Shown here one piece after another: positions 27,413-35,529 of a DNA stretch of 44,249 nucleotides (the stretch's first letter is position 1; each line of letters starts with the position of its first letter). The DNA is taken from assembly GCF_001436395.1 (NCBI RefSeq), contig NZ_AZGJ01000015.1:1-44249 (forward strand), given 5' to 3'. The stretch comes from Secundilactobacillus malefermentans DSM 5705 = KCTC 3548. Lineage in GTDB: Bacteria; Bacillota; Bacilli; Lactobacillales; Lactobacillaceae. A model generated the notes under the pieces. The model did no database searches. It was not told the origin of the DNA and was given only the letters and a program-made list of their open reading frames with translations. Made by a program: the position numbers and the translations under genes.

Positions 27413-28354
27413 TTATTTAACATTCACTTGGGTTTTTAGATTTTCAATAAAATTGAACACACCTTGGCCCGCAATACCGCCCTCACCAACAGCTGTGGTA
27501 ATCTGACGAAGTTCTTTTTTACGAACGTCACCAATGGCATAAATACCCGGAACCTTGGTTTCCATTTTATCATTGGTTAAAATCCAACCGTCATCATCAG
27601 TAATACCTAAATTACGAAATGATTCAGTCATTGGTAGAATGCCAATATAAATGAAAACGCCAGATGCATCAATTACTTTTTCTTCGTTCGTCTGGTTATT
27701 AACAACCTTCACGCCGGTAACCTTCATGTCGTCGCCTAAAATTTCCTCTACATTGGTATTCCAAACAAAGTCAATTTTATCGTTGGCAAATGCTCGATCC
27801 TGAAGAATTTTCTGTGCGCGCAACTGATCACGACGATGAACAACCGTCACTTTGGAAGCCAGTTTTGCTAAATAGGTTCCCTCTTCAATAGCAGAGTCAC
27901 CACCACCAACCACGACAACCTCGCGATTTTTGAAAAACGCACCATCACAAACTGCACAGTATGAGACACCACGGCCACCATAAGACTCTTCACCGTCAAC
28001 GCCCAACTTCTTGTATTCAGAGCCGGTTGCAATCACAATCGCCTTAGCTTGATAGCTATCAGAATCTGTTTTTACAAGCTTATAAGCACCATGATCTTCA
28101 ATGCTTTCAACCGTACCATAACCATATTCAGCACCAAATTGGGTTGACCCCTCATACATGTTTTGGGATAAATCTGGTCCTAAAATTGATGAGTAACCCG
28201 GATAATTTTCAATTTCGGCTGTATTATTCATTTGACCGCCATAAATTCCGCGATCTAACATCAAAACGGACAGGTTTGCTCGTGAAGCATACAAAGCGCT
28301 AGTCATGCCGCCTGGTCCAGCACCAATCACGATTACATCGTATTCTTTTGCCAA
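27413..28354 (-). CDS. trxB: Thioredoxin reductase
   Basis: FAD- and NADPH-dependent reductase that recycles thioredoxin, 313 residues. The FAD motif GAGPGGMTSA is at 11-20, the redox-active CAVC is at 133-136, the NADPH motif is VVGGGDSAIEEG, and the second FAD motif is YAIGDVRKKELRQ. It begins with TTG; GGAGG is 7 bases upstream. It follows galU by about 90 bases, which contain AT-rich sequence and a possible weak promoter (TTGGAC). A terminator ends the unit. Confidence 0.97.
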   Translation of the reverse strand: MAKEYDVIVIGAGPGGMTSALYASRANLSVLMLDRGIYGGQMNNTAEIENYPGYSSILGPDLSQNMYEGSTQFGAEYGYGTVESIEDHGAYKLVKTDSDSYQAKAIVIATGSEYKKLGVDGEESYGGRGVSYCAVCDGAFFKNREVVVVGGGDSAIEEGTYLAKLASKVTVVHRRDQLRAQKILQDRAFANDKIDFVWNTNVEEILGDDMKVTGVKVVNNQTNEEKVIDASGVFIYIGILPMTESFRNLGITDDDGWILTNDKMETKVPGIYAIGDVRKKELRQITTAVGEGGIAGQGVFNFIENLKTQVNVK

Positions 28355-28444
28355 ATTCTCTCCTCCAGTCGTTTATAATAACTAGCCTGTACTTTACTAT
28401 CGAAAAGTAAGTCTGTCCAATATTTTAACTCAATTTTGATTTAA

Positions 28445-29338
28445 TTATTTTTTTGAATCTTCATTCGTTAATTGTTTGCCAAGCATCTTAATATAGCTAC
28501 GGAGTTGATCCTTAACTTCTGGATGACGTAATCCATATTCAATATTTGTTTGGAGCCAACCAAATTTATTACCAACATCATGACGATCACCCTTGAACTC
28601 GCGCGCAAAGACTCGCTGAGTTGTGTTCAGTAAGTCAATCGCATCCGTCAATTGAACTTCGTTTCCTTTACCTGGTTTCGTATTCTCCAGAGCCTTAAAT
28701 ATTTCTGGGGTAAACAGGTAACGACCAATGATTGCTAAATCTGATGGTGCATCTGCTGGATCTGGTTTTTCAACGAATGAATTAACATTAAACAGACCTG
28801 GTTTAACTTCTTCACTTGGATCAATTACGCCATACTTTGCGGTCTCTTCGTGTGGCACCTTCATAACAGCAAGTGTTGATGCACCAGTTTCTTCATATGA
28901 ATCCATCAATTGCTTCGTTAATGGCACTTTATCCTCCATCATGTCATCACCTAACATAACGACAAATGGTTCATTACCGATAAAGGCCTTTGCTGTTAAC
29001 ACAGCATCCCCTAAGCCACGAGGATGAGATTGTCGAATAAAGTACAAATTGATATCTGTCGTTTCTTGAACGAGTTTAAGCATCTTATCTTTGTGTTTTG
29101 CGGTTAAATTGGCCTCAAGCTCTGGGTTTGAGTCAAAATGATCTTCAATTGAGCGTTTACTTTTGCCGCTCACAATGACGATATCTTCAATCCCCGACTT
29201 GCGCGCTTCTTCAACGATAAATTGAATCGTGGGTTTATCAACGATTGGTAACATTTCCTTAGCTAAGGCCTTCGTTGCTGGTAAAAATCGGGTCCCCAAC
29301 CCAGCTGCTGGAATAATCGCTTTTCTAACTTTTTTCAT
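28445..29338 (-). CDS. galU: UTP-glucose-1-phosphate uridylyltransferase
   Basis: Makes UDP-glucose from UTP and glucose 1-phosphate, feeding glycolipid, teichoic-acid and exopolysaccharide synthesis. 297 residues. The nucleotidyltransferase signature [22 protein letters not shown] is at the N-terminus, with VMLGDDMME and [22 protein letters not shown] further on. It lies in the hprK-lgt-gpsA-galU run, 16 bases after gpsA. GGAG before the ATG is somewhat far, but no other start fits the family. Confidence 0.97.
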   Translation of the reverse strand: MKKVRKAIIPAAGLGTRFLPATKALAKEMLPIVDKPTIQFIVEEARKSGIEDIVIVSGKSKRSIEDHFDSNPELEANLTAKHKDKMLKLVQETTDINLYFIRQSHPRGLGDAVLTAKAFIGNEPFVVMLGDDMMEDKVPLTKQLMDSYEETGASTLAVMKVPHEETAKYGVIDPSEEVKPGLFNVNSFVEKPDPADAPSDLAIIGRYLFTPEIFKALENTKPGKGNEVQLTDAIDLLNTTQRVFAREFKGDRHDVGNKFGWLQTNIEYGLRHPEVKDQLRSYIKMLGKQLTNEDSKK

Positions 29339-29354
29339 AACCTAATACGTCTCC

Positions 29355-30380
29355 TTAATTTAAATCCATACTCTCAGAACGGCCTTCACGTTGCATTAAA
29401 TCCCGAATTGCAGTCTTAACATCTTTATTTTCATACAAAACTTGATAAATGGCATCCGTAATTGGCATTTCGACACCACGAATTTTTGATAATTCATAAG
29501 CTGCTTTTACAGTTGTTAAGCCTTCAATCACCATTCCCATTTCATTGACAACTTTATCCAAAGGAACACCCTTGCCAAGCTCATTTCCTGCTCGCCAATT
29601 ACGTGAGTTAATACTCGTTGACGTGACAATGATGTCCCCAACACCGGATAAACCGATGAAGGTGAATGGGTTCGCGCCAAATGATGTACCTAACCTTGAT
29701 ATTTCAGCAAGGCCACGGGTCATTAATGCTGCCTTGGCATTGTCTCCATAACCAAGACCATTTAAAGCACCGGCACCCAACGCAATGATGTTTTTAAGTG
29801 CTGCACCAATTTCAACACCAATGACGTCATCATTGGTATAAACTCGGAAATAGTTATTCATAAAGAGGTCCTGAGTGTGCTTTGCTGCCTCAAGATCTTC
29901 ACTAGCTGCCGTAACTAACGTGATATCTTTCTTAGCGACTTCTTCAGCGTGACTTGGACCAGATATAACAGAAATTGCTTTACGTTTCGTATCTGGAATT
30001 TCTTCAGTCAATACTTCAGATAGGCGTTTGTACGTATTCTCTTCAATTCCCTTACTTGCATGAATTAAATAGGGCTTTATTCCTAACTCGCTAATTGCCG
30101 TATTTACTTGCTTTGCAACGGAACGGACCGCTTGCGTGGGCACAACAAAGAGAATTGTTTGTGCACCAACTAGGGCAGTCTTCAGGTCTGAATAAGCAAC
30201 TAATTTATCCGAGTAAGTAAAGTTAGAAACGTAATTTACATTCGTATGTTTCTGATTCAGTTCTTCAACTTGCTTTGGGTTGTACGACCAGAGTCGAACG
30301 TCATTTCCATTTTCAACTAATAAGTTAGCTAAAATACTACCCCAAGATCCAGCGCCTAAAACTGCAATTTTTTCAGTCAT
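29355..30380 (-). CDS. gpsA: Glycerol-3-phosphate dehydrogenase [NAD(P)+]
   Basis: Reduces dihydroxyacetone phosphate to sn-glycerol 3-phosphate for phospholipid and lipoteichoic-acid synthesis. 341 residues. The Rossmann motif is VLGAGSWGSILA near the N-terminus; the substrate loop includes HASKGIE and SGPSHAEEV, and the signature is LGAGALNGLGYGDNAKAAL. The ATG is one base downstream of the lgt stop and its AAGGAG lies within the lgt end. This is a tight operon supplying lipid precursors (GpsA) and lipoprotein modification (Lgt). Confidence 0.97.
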   Translation of the reverse strand: MTEKIAVLGAGSWGSILANLLVENGNDVRLWSYNPKQVEELNQKHTNVNYVSNFTYSDKLVAYSDLKTALVGAQTILFVVPTQAVRSVAKQVNTAISELGIKPYLIHASKGIEENTYKRLSEVLTEEIPDTKRKAISVISGPSHAEEVAKKDITLVTAASEDLEAAKHTQDLFMNNYFRVYTNDDVIGVEIGAALKNIIALGAGALNGLGYGDNAKAALMTRGLAEISRLGTSFGANPFTFIGLSGVGDIIVTSTSINSRNWRAGNELGKGVPLDKVVNEMGMVIEGLTTVKAAYELSKIRGVEMPITDAIYQVLYENKDVKTAIRDLMQREGRSESMDLN

Positions 30381-30381
30381 G

Positions 30382-31242
30382 TTAATTCTCCTTATTTTTA
30401 ACTAATTGATCCTTCTTTACAAATGGATTCCCATCCAGATACATTGGTGTTCCCATTTCCCTGTGTCGACGATAAATGATTAGAATAATGCTTCCAACGA
30501 ATAGCACAATGGAGAGAACTTGGGAAACCCTAATGGTATTCGCTATCATCAAGCTATCAGTCCGCATTCCCTCTATGAAAAATCGACCAAAGGAATACCA
30601 GATGACGTAACTGAGGAATACCTCTCCTTGCTGGAATAGGCCCTTCCGATGTCTAAGTGACATCAAAACAATAAAGCCTAAGATATCCCACATAGATTCA
30701 TAAAAAAAAGTAGGTTGACGATACGCACCGGCAATGTGCATTTGTTCAATAATCCAGTTAGGCAAATGAATTGACTGCAAGAATGCCAAACTCGTTATTC
30801 GACCAAAGGCTTCTTGGTTCATAAAATTCCCCCAGCGGCCAATTCCTTGCGCCATGATAACAGTTGGTGCGGCTACATCTAGCATCAACCATGTGGGGAT
30901 GAATTTTGCCCGGCAAAATAGATAAACAACTATTCCTGCCCCAATTAAGGAACCATATATGGCAATTCCGCCGTCCCAAATTTTAATAATTTGGTCTAAA
31001 TGTTGTTGATAATATCCCCACTCAAAAGCGACGTAGTAGATACGAGCACAAATTAATGCGGCGGGTAATGCCCACAAAATCATATCATAGATATCATCCG
31101 CAAGTATATTTCGCCTTGTCCCTTCACGTACAGCCAAGGTGACGGCAATGATAACTGCCGTTGCAATGATAATTCCGTACCAATGAACTTCGATTGGTCC
31201 TAGATTAAAAGCAATCGGGTTTAGTGCTGCTTGTATGCCCAA
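30382..31242 (-). CDS. lgt: Prolipoprotein diacylglyceryl transferase
   Basis: Polytopic membrane enzyme that transfers diacylglycerol from phosphatidylglycerol to the lipobox cysteine of prolipoproteins. 286 residues. Seven hydrophobic segments are predicted. The essential signature is [17 protein letters not shown] with its arginine and asparagine, and the N-terminal region has [13 protein letters not shown]. It begins with TTG, with GGGGG about 8 bases upstream. It follows hprK by 19 bases and abuts gpsA. Confidence 0.96.
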   Translation of the reverse strand: MGIQAALNPIAFNLGPIEVHWYGIIIATAVIIAVTLAVREGTRRNILADDIYDMILWALPAALICARIYYVAFEWGYYQQHLDQIIKIWDGGIAIYGSLIGAGIVVYLFCRAKFIPTWLMLDVAAPTVIMAQGIGRWGNFMNQEAFGRITSLAFLQSIHLPNWIIEQMHIAGAYRQPTFFYESMWDILGFIVLMSLRHRKGLFQQGEVFLSYVIWYSFGRFFIEGMRTDSLMIANTIRVSQVLSIVLFVGSIILIIYRRHREMGTPMYLDGNPFVKKDQLVKNKEN

Positions 31243-31261
31243 GAATGCGACCCCCTAAATT

Positions 31262-32200
31262 CTATTTTTCTTTAGAATTTTCCTTTATTAGACTGTTTAG
31301 ATTTTCATCAAATACTTTGGTAGCATCGTAGCCCATTGAGCGAGCCCGGAAATTCATGGCCGCAACCTCAATAATGATTGCCAAATTTCGACCTGTTTTA
31401 ACAGGAATGGCCACTTTGGGAACCTCAACATCGAAGAACTGACTCGTTTCGGTGCCGTTTCCAAGCCGATCAAATGGTGTATCCGGTGACCAATTTTCCA
31501 AATGGACGATGAGATCAATTGGGGTCTGGCTTCGAACGGCTCCAGCGCCAAATAAATTCATCACATCAATAATTCCGATTCCTCTAATCTCAAGTAAATG
31601 ATTAAGAATTTTAGGTGCTTCTCCAACAAGCGTTTGCTCGTCTTGTTGATGAACCTCAACTCGATCATCAGCAATTAATCGATGCCCACGTTTGATCAAT
31701 TCAAGTGCCGTTTCACTTTTACCGATACCGGAATCACCCGTGATTAAAACACCAAGTCCATAAATATCCACAAGAACCCCGTGAATTGACTGCCTTTCAG
31801 CTAATTTACCTTCCAAATAGTTGGTCATATTACTTAATACTCTTGAAGTGGTTACCTTTGTGCCCAGGATTGGAATTTTTGCATCCTCAGCGGCTTTAAC
31901 TAGCTGCTTCGGGGGCTCGATATTTGTTGACACAACAAATACTGGCGTTTCTGGTTGACACATTTCTTCCATAACTTTTGTTAACTCTTTATTGGTCATT
32001 TTCTTGGTAAATGACGTTTCGGTAATTCCCAACAACTGAACCCGTTTAGCTGGGTAATAATCAAAATAACCAGTCAGCTCTAATCCGGGTCGTGAAATAT
32101 CACTCGTTGTAATTAATCGATCTTCTAAATATTTTTCCCCCGCATAAACGTTCAACCTCACGTTTTTAACGAGTTCTGCTACGGTTACACTATCTGCCAA
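31262..32200 (-). CDS. hprK: HPr kinase/phosphorylase
   Basis: Bifunctional sensor that phosphorylates or dephosphorylates HPr at Ser-46, driving CcpA-mediated catabolite repression and inducer exclusion in Bacillota. 312 residues from the TTG at 32200 (product MADSVTVAEL), with AAGGAGGG 7 bases upstream. The P-loop GDSGIGKS is at 155-162, and the HPr-kinase signature EIRGIGIIDVMNLFGAGAV follows. The longer frame would absorb the ribosome binding site. It starts the hprK-lgt-gpsA-galU run and follows the YvlD-like gene after 82 bases. Confidence 0.97.
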   Translation of the reverse strand: MADSVTVAELVKNVRLNVYAGEKYLEDRLITTSDISRPGLELTGYFDYYPAKRVQLLGITETSFTKKMTNKELTKVMEEMCQPETPVFVVSTNIEPPKQLVKAAEDAKIPILGTKVTTSRVLSNMTNYLEGKLAERQSIHGVLVDIYGLGVLITGDSGIGKSETALELIKRGHRLIADDRVEVHQQDEQTLVGEAPKILNHLLEIRGIGIIDVMNLFGAGAVRSQTPIDLIVHLENWSPDTPFDRLGNGTETSQFFDVEVPKVAIPVKTGRNLAIIIEVAAMNFRARSMGYDATKVFDENLNSLIKENSKEK

Positions 32201-32282
32201 AAGAATACCCTCCTTAACCGCTTTCACTTGATTTAGTTTATCACTTTAAGTTAGTTGCTTACTAGCTTTATTCTATAAATAA

Positions 32283-32636
32283 TCAAGACTTTCTTGATGT
32301 TACAAAACTAGAGATAATCGTATTGCAAATTGACATCAGGACGGCCATCAATAATGATGCGCCAAATGACGAAAACCTAAAACTGTTTCCGATAAAGAAC
32401 GCTGTCAGTTGAAGCATGACTGCGTTAATCACAATACTAAATAGGCCAAGGGTCAAAACCGTTATTGGTAAAGATAGTATATAAAGAATGGGTCTAACAA
32501 GCGCGTTTAAAACTGCCAAAATTAAACTCGCAACCAAGGCAATCCAAATATCTGAAACAAAAAACATGTTCTTAAAGAATCCGGCTAATGCAATGAACAA
32601 CAGTGTGTTGATAATAATTCGCATCCAGAATTTCAT
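32283..32636 (-). CDS. Phage-holin 4_2 / YvlD-like membrane protein
   Basis: A 117-residue membrane protein with four hydrophobic segments (IIINTLLFIALAGFFK, IWIALVASLILAVLNALVRP, ILYILSLPITVLTLGLFSIVI, and the C-terminal ASLLMAVLMSICNTIIS). The ALVRPIL and LPITVLTLGLF motifs mark the YvlD/phage_holin_4_2 family. Despite the name it is chromosomal and probably an envelope-stress protein. The ATG overlaps the pspC stop by four bases (ATGA), so the two are coupled, similar to the Bacillus yvlC-yvlD pair. Confidence 0.87.
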   Translation of the reverse strand: MKFWMRIIINTLLFIALAGFFKNMFFVSDIWIALVASLILAVLNALVRPILYILSLPITVLTLGLFSIVINAVMLQLTAFFIGNSFRFSSFGASLLMAVLMSICNTIISSFVTSRKS

Positions 32637-32938
32637 TTAGAATCTCCTTCTTTGTGATGTTGGTCATGTTCTTCAACGTCATCTAGGTTTTTCCTTTCAG
32701 GTTTTGCGTGATTCATCATGTTAAACAGCGAACTTCCCTGACGTTTACTTGGAATAAAGGTAATGAGGACCGCATAGATTAAAATGCCACCAAAAACGTG
32801 TCCTGGAAACACACTTAGTACAACGTAGAGTACCCTGACAATGGTTGAATTAATACCAAAGTATTCAGCCAATCCACCAAGGACGCCACCGATAATTCGA
32901 TCATCTGATCTCGTAAGTCGTTTTCTGTTTTTTGCCAT
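32633..32938 (-). CDS. PspC-domain protein
   Basis: A protein of about 101 residues with a PspC domain: basic N-terminus (MAKNRKRLTRSDDRIIGG), the family motif GGVLGGLAEYFGINSTIVRV and one membrane segment (YVVLSVFPGHVFGGILIYAVLI), then a charged His/Asp/Glu-rich tail (DDVEEHDQHHKEGDSK). PspC proteins take part in envelope-stress responses. ATG 32938 has GGAG 8 bases upstream; a longer frame would add six residues that include the ribosome binding site. It is coupled to the downstream YvlD-like gene and probably co-transcribed with hprK. Confidence 0.88.
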   Translation of the reverse strand: MAKNRKRLTRSDDRIIGGVLGGLAEYFGINSTIVRVLYVVLSVFPGHVFGGILIYAVLITFIPSKRQGSSLFNMMNHAKPERKNLDDVEEHDQHHKEGDSK

Positions 32939-32977
32939 TTTATTTTCTCCATTCAAATTGAACTAGTTATTAAGTCT

Positions 32978-32986
32978 ATTTTACCA
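32978..32986 (-). promoter_or_regulatory. Extended -10 of the pspC promoter
   Basis: On the minus strand TGGTAAAAT gives a TG-extended -10 about 40 bases before the pspC start. The -35 region is weak (TTGGTC at 15 bases). It follows directly after the terminator of the MinJ-like gene, where a new promoter is needed. Confidence 0.45.
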
Positions 32987-33002
32987 TTACTTGGATTAGA
33001 CC

Positions 33003-33052
33003 AAAAATAATAGGTCAGAGGCTTCCTTCTCGGATTGCCGCTGACCTATCTA
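33003..33052 (-). terminator. Intrinsic terminator after the MinJ-like gene
   Basis: On the minus strand ATAGGTCAGCGGC and GCCTCTGACCTAT form a stem of about 12 bp with one mismatch and a 14-base loop, followed by TATTTTT. The loop is longer than average. Confidence 0.8.
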
Positions 33053-33115
33053 TCATATAATTTAATCTCTCATTCTAACAGAAATACTTTTTCTTTTAGG
33101 CAATTTTTATAACGT

Positions 33116-34270
33116 TTAGTTATCTTTAAAAATCACAAGCCCAATTTCATGGGGTGAATCCGTAAAAATGGCCGTTTCAGTGATGTTAAATTGGCCATCA
33201 TGCCCCTTAACCCTCAAATGACAATACGTTGGGTTCAGTAACAGGGCACCATATAATTCAGTTTCTGAGGTGACCGACTGATGGTTACATTCTAAAATGA
33301 TATCCCCTACAACGAGATTCATTTTAGCAGCGGGCGTCCCAGGCTTAATTCCAAGTATTCGAACTCCCTCATCAGTTTTTGAATACCAGAACGACTGATG
33401 ACGATCAAACCACTTTGCTCTGATAAAGGTGAAGCAGTAGACCACAAATAGTAGCAGGATAGAATACCATGCGATTCCAGCCACAAAATAATTAATAGCG
33501 GATAAAATAATTCCAAGTAGTCCAACCAACAATTGCTGACGACTGAGAACCTGCAAAGCTTTCTTAGGAAGTTGTCTAAAGATGGTCATTCGGAATCCAA
33601 TCAATATTGGTATCAATAAAAAACTAATCGGATGCCCAGCAATATTAAAAACTGGCCAAAATGGTATATGAACACTAATCCAGTCCCCAGGAACTAACAT
33701 CAAGGTCGGTACGATAAGTAATTCTTTAAAAGGATAGCCGCCCACTAATCGTCCCCGGCGTTTCGGATATATTTTTGGAGAAGGATTACGACCACCAACT
33801 CGCGAAAGAAACCAGCTGGTTAGCAAAATAATCAGCGTCAAAAGGATTAAGAAATTAGCTGGGTTAGCGGTTGCATTTGTTAAGCCGAATGGCAAATTAA
33901 CAGCATCGAGTGGGTTAAAGTTGAAGTAGTTTGAAGCCCACATCAATAGTGCTGCAAAACTGACCCCTAACACAGGTGCAAGAACCCCAGGTAAAAGCAG
34001 CAAAGCGAGTAACGTCACAAATTCATAAATCATGATGAACCAAATCGGTAATGTTAAGCCAACAACAACTGAAATAACGGAGGCAACTATCCCTAATAGA
34101 ATGCCCCATAGTAAAAAGTGTCGAATTTCAAATTCTTCGCTAAAAACTGCACTTCTAAAGTCTTTTCGTTCTCGCTTTATTCGTCCCCTAGCTGACAGCC
34201 AAGTTCGTAAAAGCCCAACCCACAAAACAGGCTGACAAAAGAATATTAGTATAATCCACCAAATGGTCAT
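33116..34270 (-). CDS. MinJ-like PDZ-domain membrane protein
   Basis: A 384-residue polytopic membrane protein with about seven hydrophobic segments and a C-terminal PDZ domain (about 290-375: GVRILGIKPGTPAAKMNLVVGDIILECN). This architecture and its position next to prfB-secA match Bacillus MinJ (YvjD), the membrane bridge between DivIVA and MinD that restricts division at poles and septa. Sequence similarity appears limited, so function is by architecture and synteny. The ATG has GGGGG upstream. It follows prfB by 87 bases and ends with its own terminator. In other bacteria ftsEX often lies between prfB and this region; it is not here. Confidence 0.75.
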   Translation of the reverse strand: MTIWWIILIFFCQPVLWVGLLRTWLSARGRIKRERKDFRSAVFSEEFEIRHFLLWGILLGIVASVISVVVGLTLPIWFIMIYEFVTLLALLLLPGVLAPVLGVSFAALLMWASNYFNFNPLDAVNLPFGLTNATANPANFLILLTLIILLTSWFLSRVGGRNPSPKIYPKRRGRLVGGYPFKELLIVPTLMLVPGDWISVHIPFWPVFNIAGHPISFLLIPILIGFRMTIFRQLPKKALQVLSRQQLLVGLLGIILSAINYFVAGIAWYSILLLFVVYCFTFIRAKWFDRHQSFWYSKTDEGVRILGIKPGTPAAKMNLVVGDIILECNHQSVTSETELYGALLLNPTYCHLRVKGHDGQFNITETAIFTDSPHEIGLVIFKDN

Positions 34271-34357
34271 TATTTTCCCCCATAATTTTTCTATGTAAAC
34301 CGAGTTAAGAAACTCTCGGTTATCTTATTATATCGCATTGTAACGATATACTTCTTG

Positions 34358-35474
34358 TTAATCTGGATTTTCTTTACCCAACTGAAACTGTAAGTAAGCA
34401 TCAATAAATGGATCTAAATCACCATCCATGACCCCTTGCACATTTGCAGTTTCCTGATTGGTCCGATGATCCTTAACCATCGAATACGGATGAAAGACGT
34501 AAGACCTAATTTGAGATCCCCACCCAATATCAAGTTGAACGCCTTCAAGAGCAGCTTTCTCTTTCGCTTTTTTTGATTCTTCCAATTCGTACAATTTTGC
34601 CTTCAGCATATTCATTGCCGTTTGACGGTTTTGTAGTTGCGAACGTTGAGCCTGACTGGCCACGACAATTCCAGTTGGCTCATGGGTAATTCTAACCGCT
34701 GAAGAAGTCTTATTAACGTGTTGACCACCTGCACCACTCGCCCGATAGACGTCGACCCGCAGATCTGCTGGATTGATTTCAATATCAACCGAATCATCTA
34801 GTTCTGGCAAAACATCAACTGACGCAAATGAGGTATGTCGCCTACCCGCTGAGTCAAAAGGCGAAAGCCGAACAAGGCGGTGAACTCCTTTTTCCGACCT
34901 TAAGTAGCCGTACGCATTATGTCCCTTGATTAATAAGGTCACACTATTAATGCCGGCAACATCTCCTGGTTGATAATCTACTGTCTCAACCGCGAAATGG
35001 TGCTTCTCTGACCATCTGGTATACATTCTAAGAAGCATGGATCCCCAATCTTGCGACTCTGTTCCACCAGCTCCCGGATGAATTTCCAAAATAGCGTTGT
35101 TCTTATCGTATTGTCCGTTCAATAATTGAGCCAGTCGATATGCCTGTAAATTTTCTTGCAATTTGGCAAGCTTTTCTTCAAATTCAGTCCACATCTCATC
35201 ATCAGGATCGTCCATTAATAGTTCCAACAGAACGTTTACATCATCCAAATCGGTGGTCAATTTATGAAAATCGTCAAACTTTTTCTTCAAATCATTCGTT
35301 TCATCGATTAAACCTTGAGCACTTCGCTGATCATCCCAAAAATGCGGTTCAGTCATTTTACTTTCATTCACCGAGATGCTTTCACTTAGAGAATCTAAGT
35401 CAAAGCGACCCCCTAAAGCCATCAATTTCTTGTTGGATAGCTTGTAATTGTTTTTTTGCGTCACTTAATTCCAT
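34358..35474 (-). CDS. prfB: Peptide chain release factor 2, with programmed +1 frameshift
   Basis: Recognises UGA and UAA and releases the peptide. The start ATG 35474 (AAGGAG about 9 bases upstream) reads 24 codons, MELSDAKKQL...DGFRGSL, to an in-frame TGA at 35400-35402. A +1 shift at CTT-TGA-C continues as DLDSLSES..., giving about 371 residues. The slip site CTTTGAC and an upstream AGGGGG SD-like stimulator match the classical autoregulatory frameshift. SPF (about 204-206) recognises stop codons, and GGQ (about 249-251, GAGGQHVN) catalyses release. It follows secA after a terminator whose T-run abuts its ribosome binding site. Confidence 0.96.
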
Positions 35475-35489
35475 TATTATCTACTCCTT

Positions 35490-35527
35490 AAAAAACGACA
35501 TAATGGATACCCCATCATGTCGTTTTG
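35490..35527 (-). terminator. Intrinsic terminator after secA, abutting the prfB ribosome binding site
   Basis: On the minus strand AAAACGACATGATGG and CCATTATGTCGTTTTTT form a stem of about 12 bp with one mismatch and a small loop. The T-run flows directly into AAGGAG of prfB, so prfB must be transcribed by read-through from secA or from a promoter inside secA. Confidence 0.85.
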
Positions 35528-35529
35528 TG

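Noticed and set aside
32283-32636. Phage holin gene as evidence of a prophage
   Set aside because: The family name is historical; the gene is translationally coupled to pspC and no other phage genes are near.
35400-35474. prfB looks disrupted by an in-frame TGA after 24 codons
   Set aside because: The site is the conserved CTT-TGA-C +1 recoding signal with an upstream AGGGGG; it is regulation, not a pseudogene.
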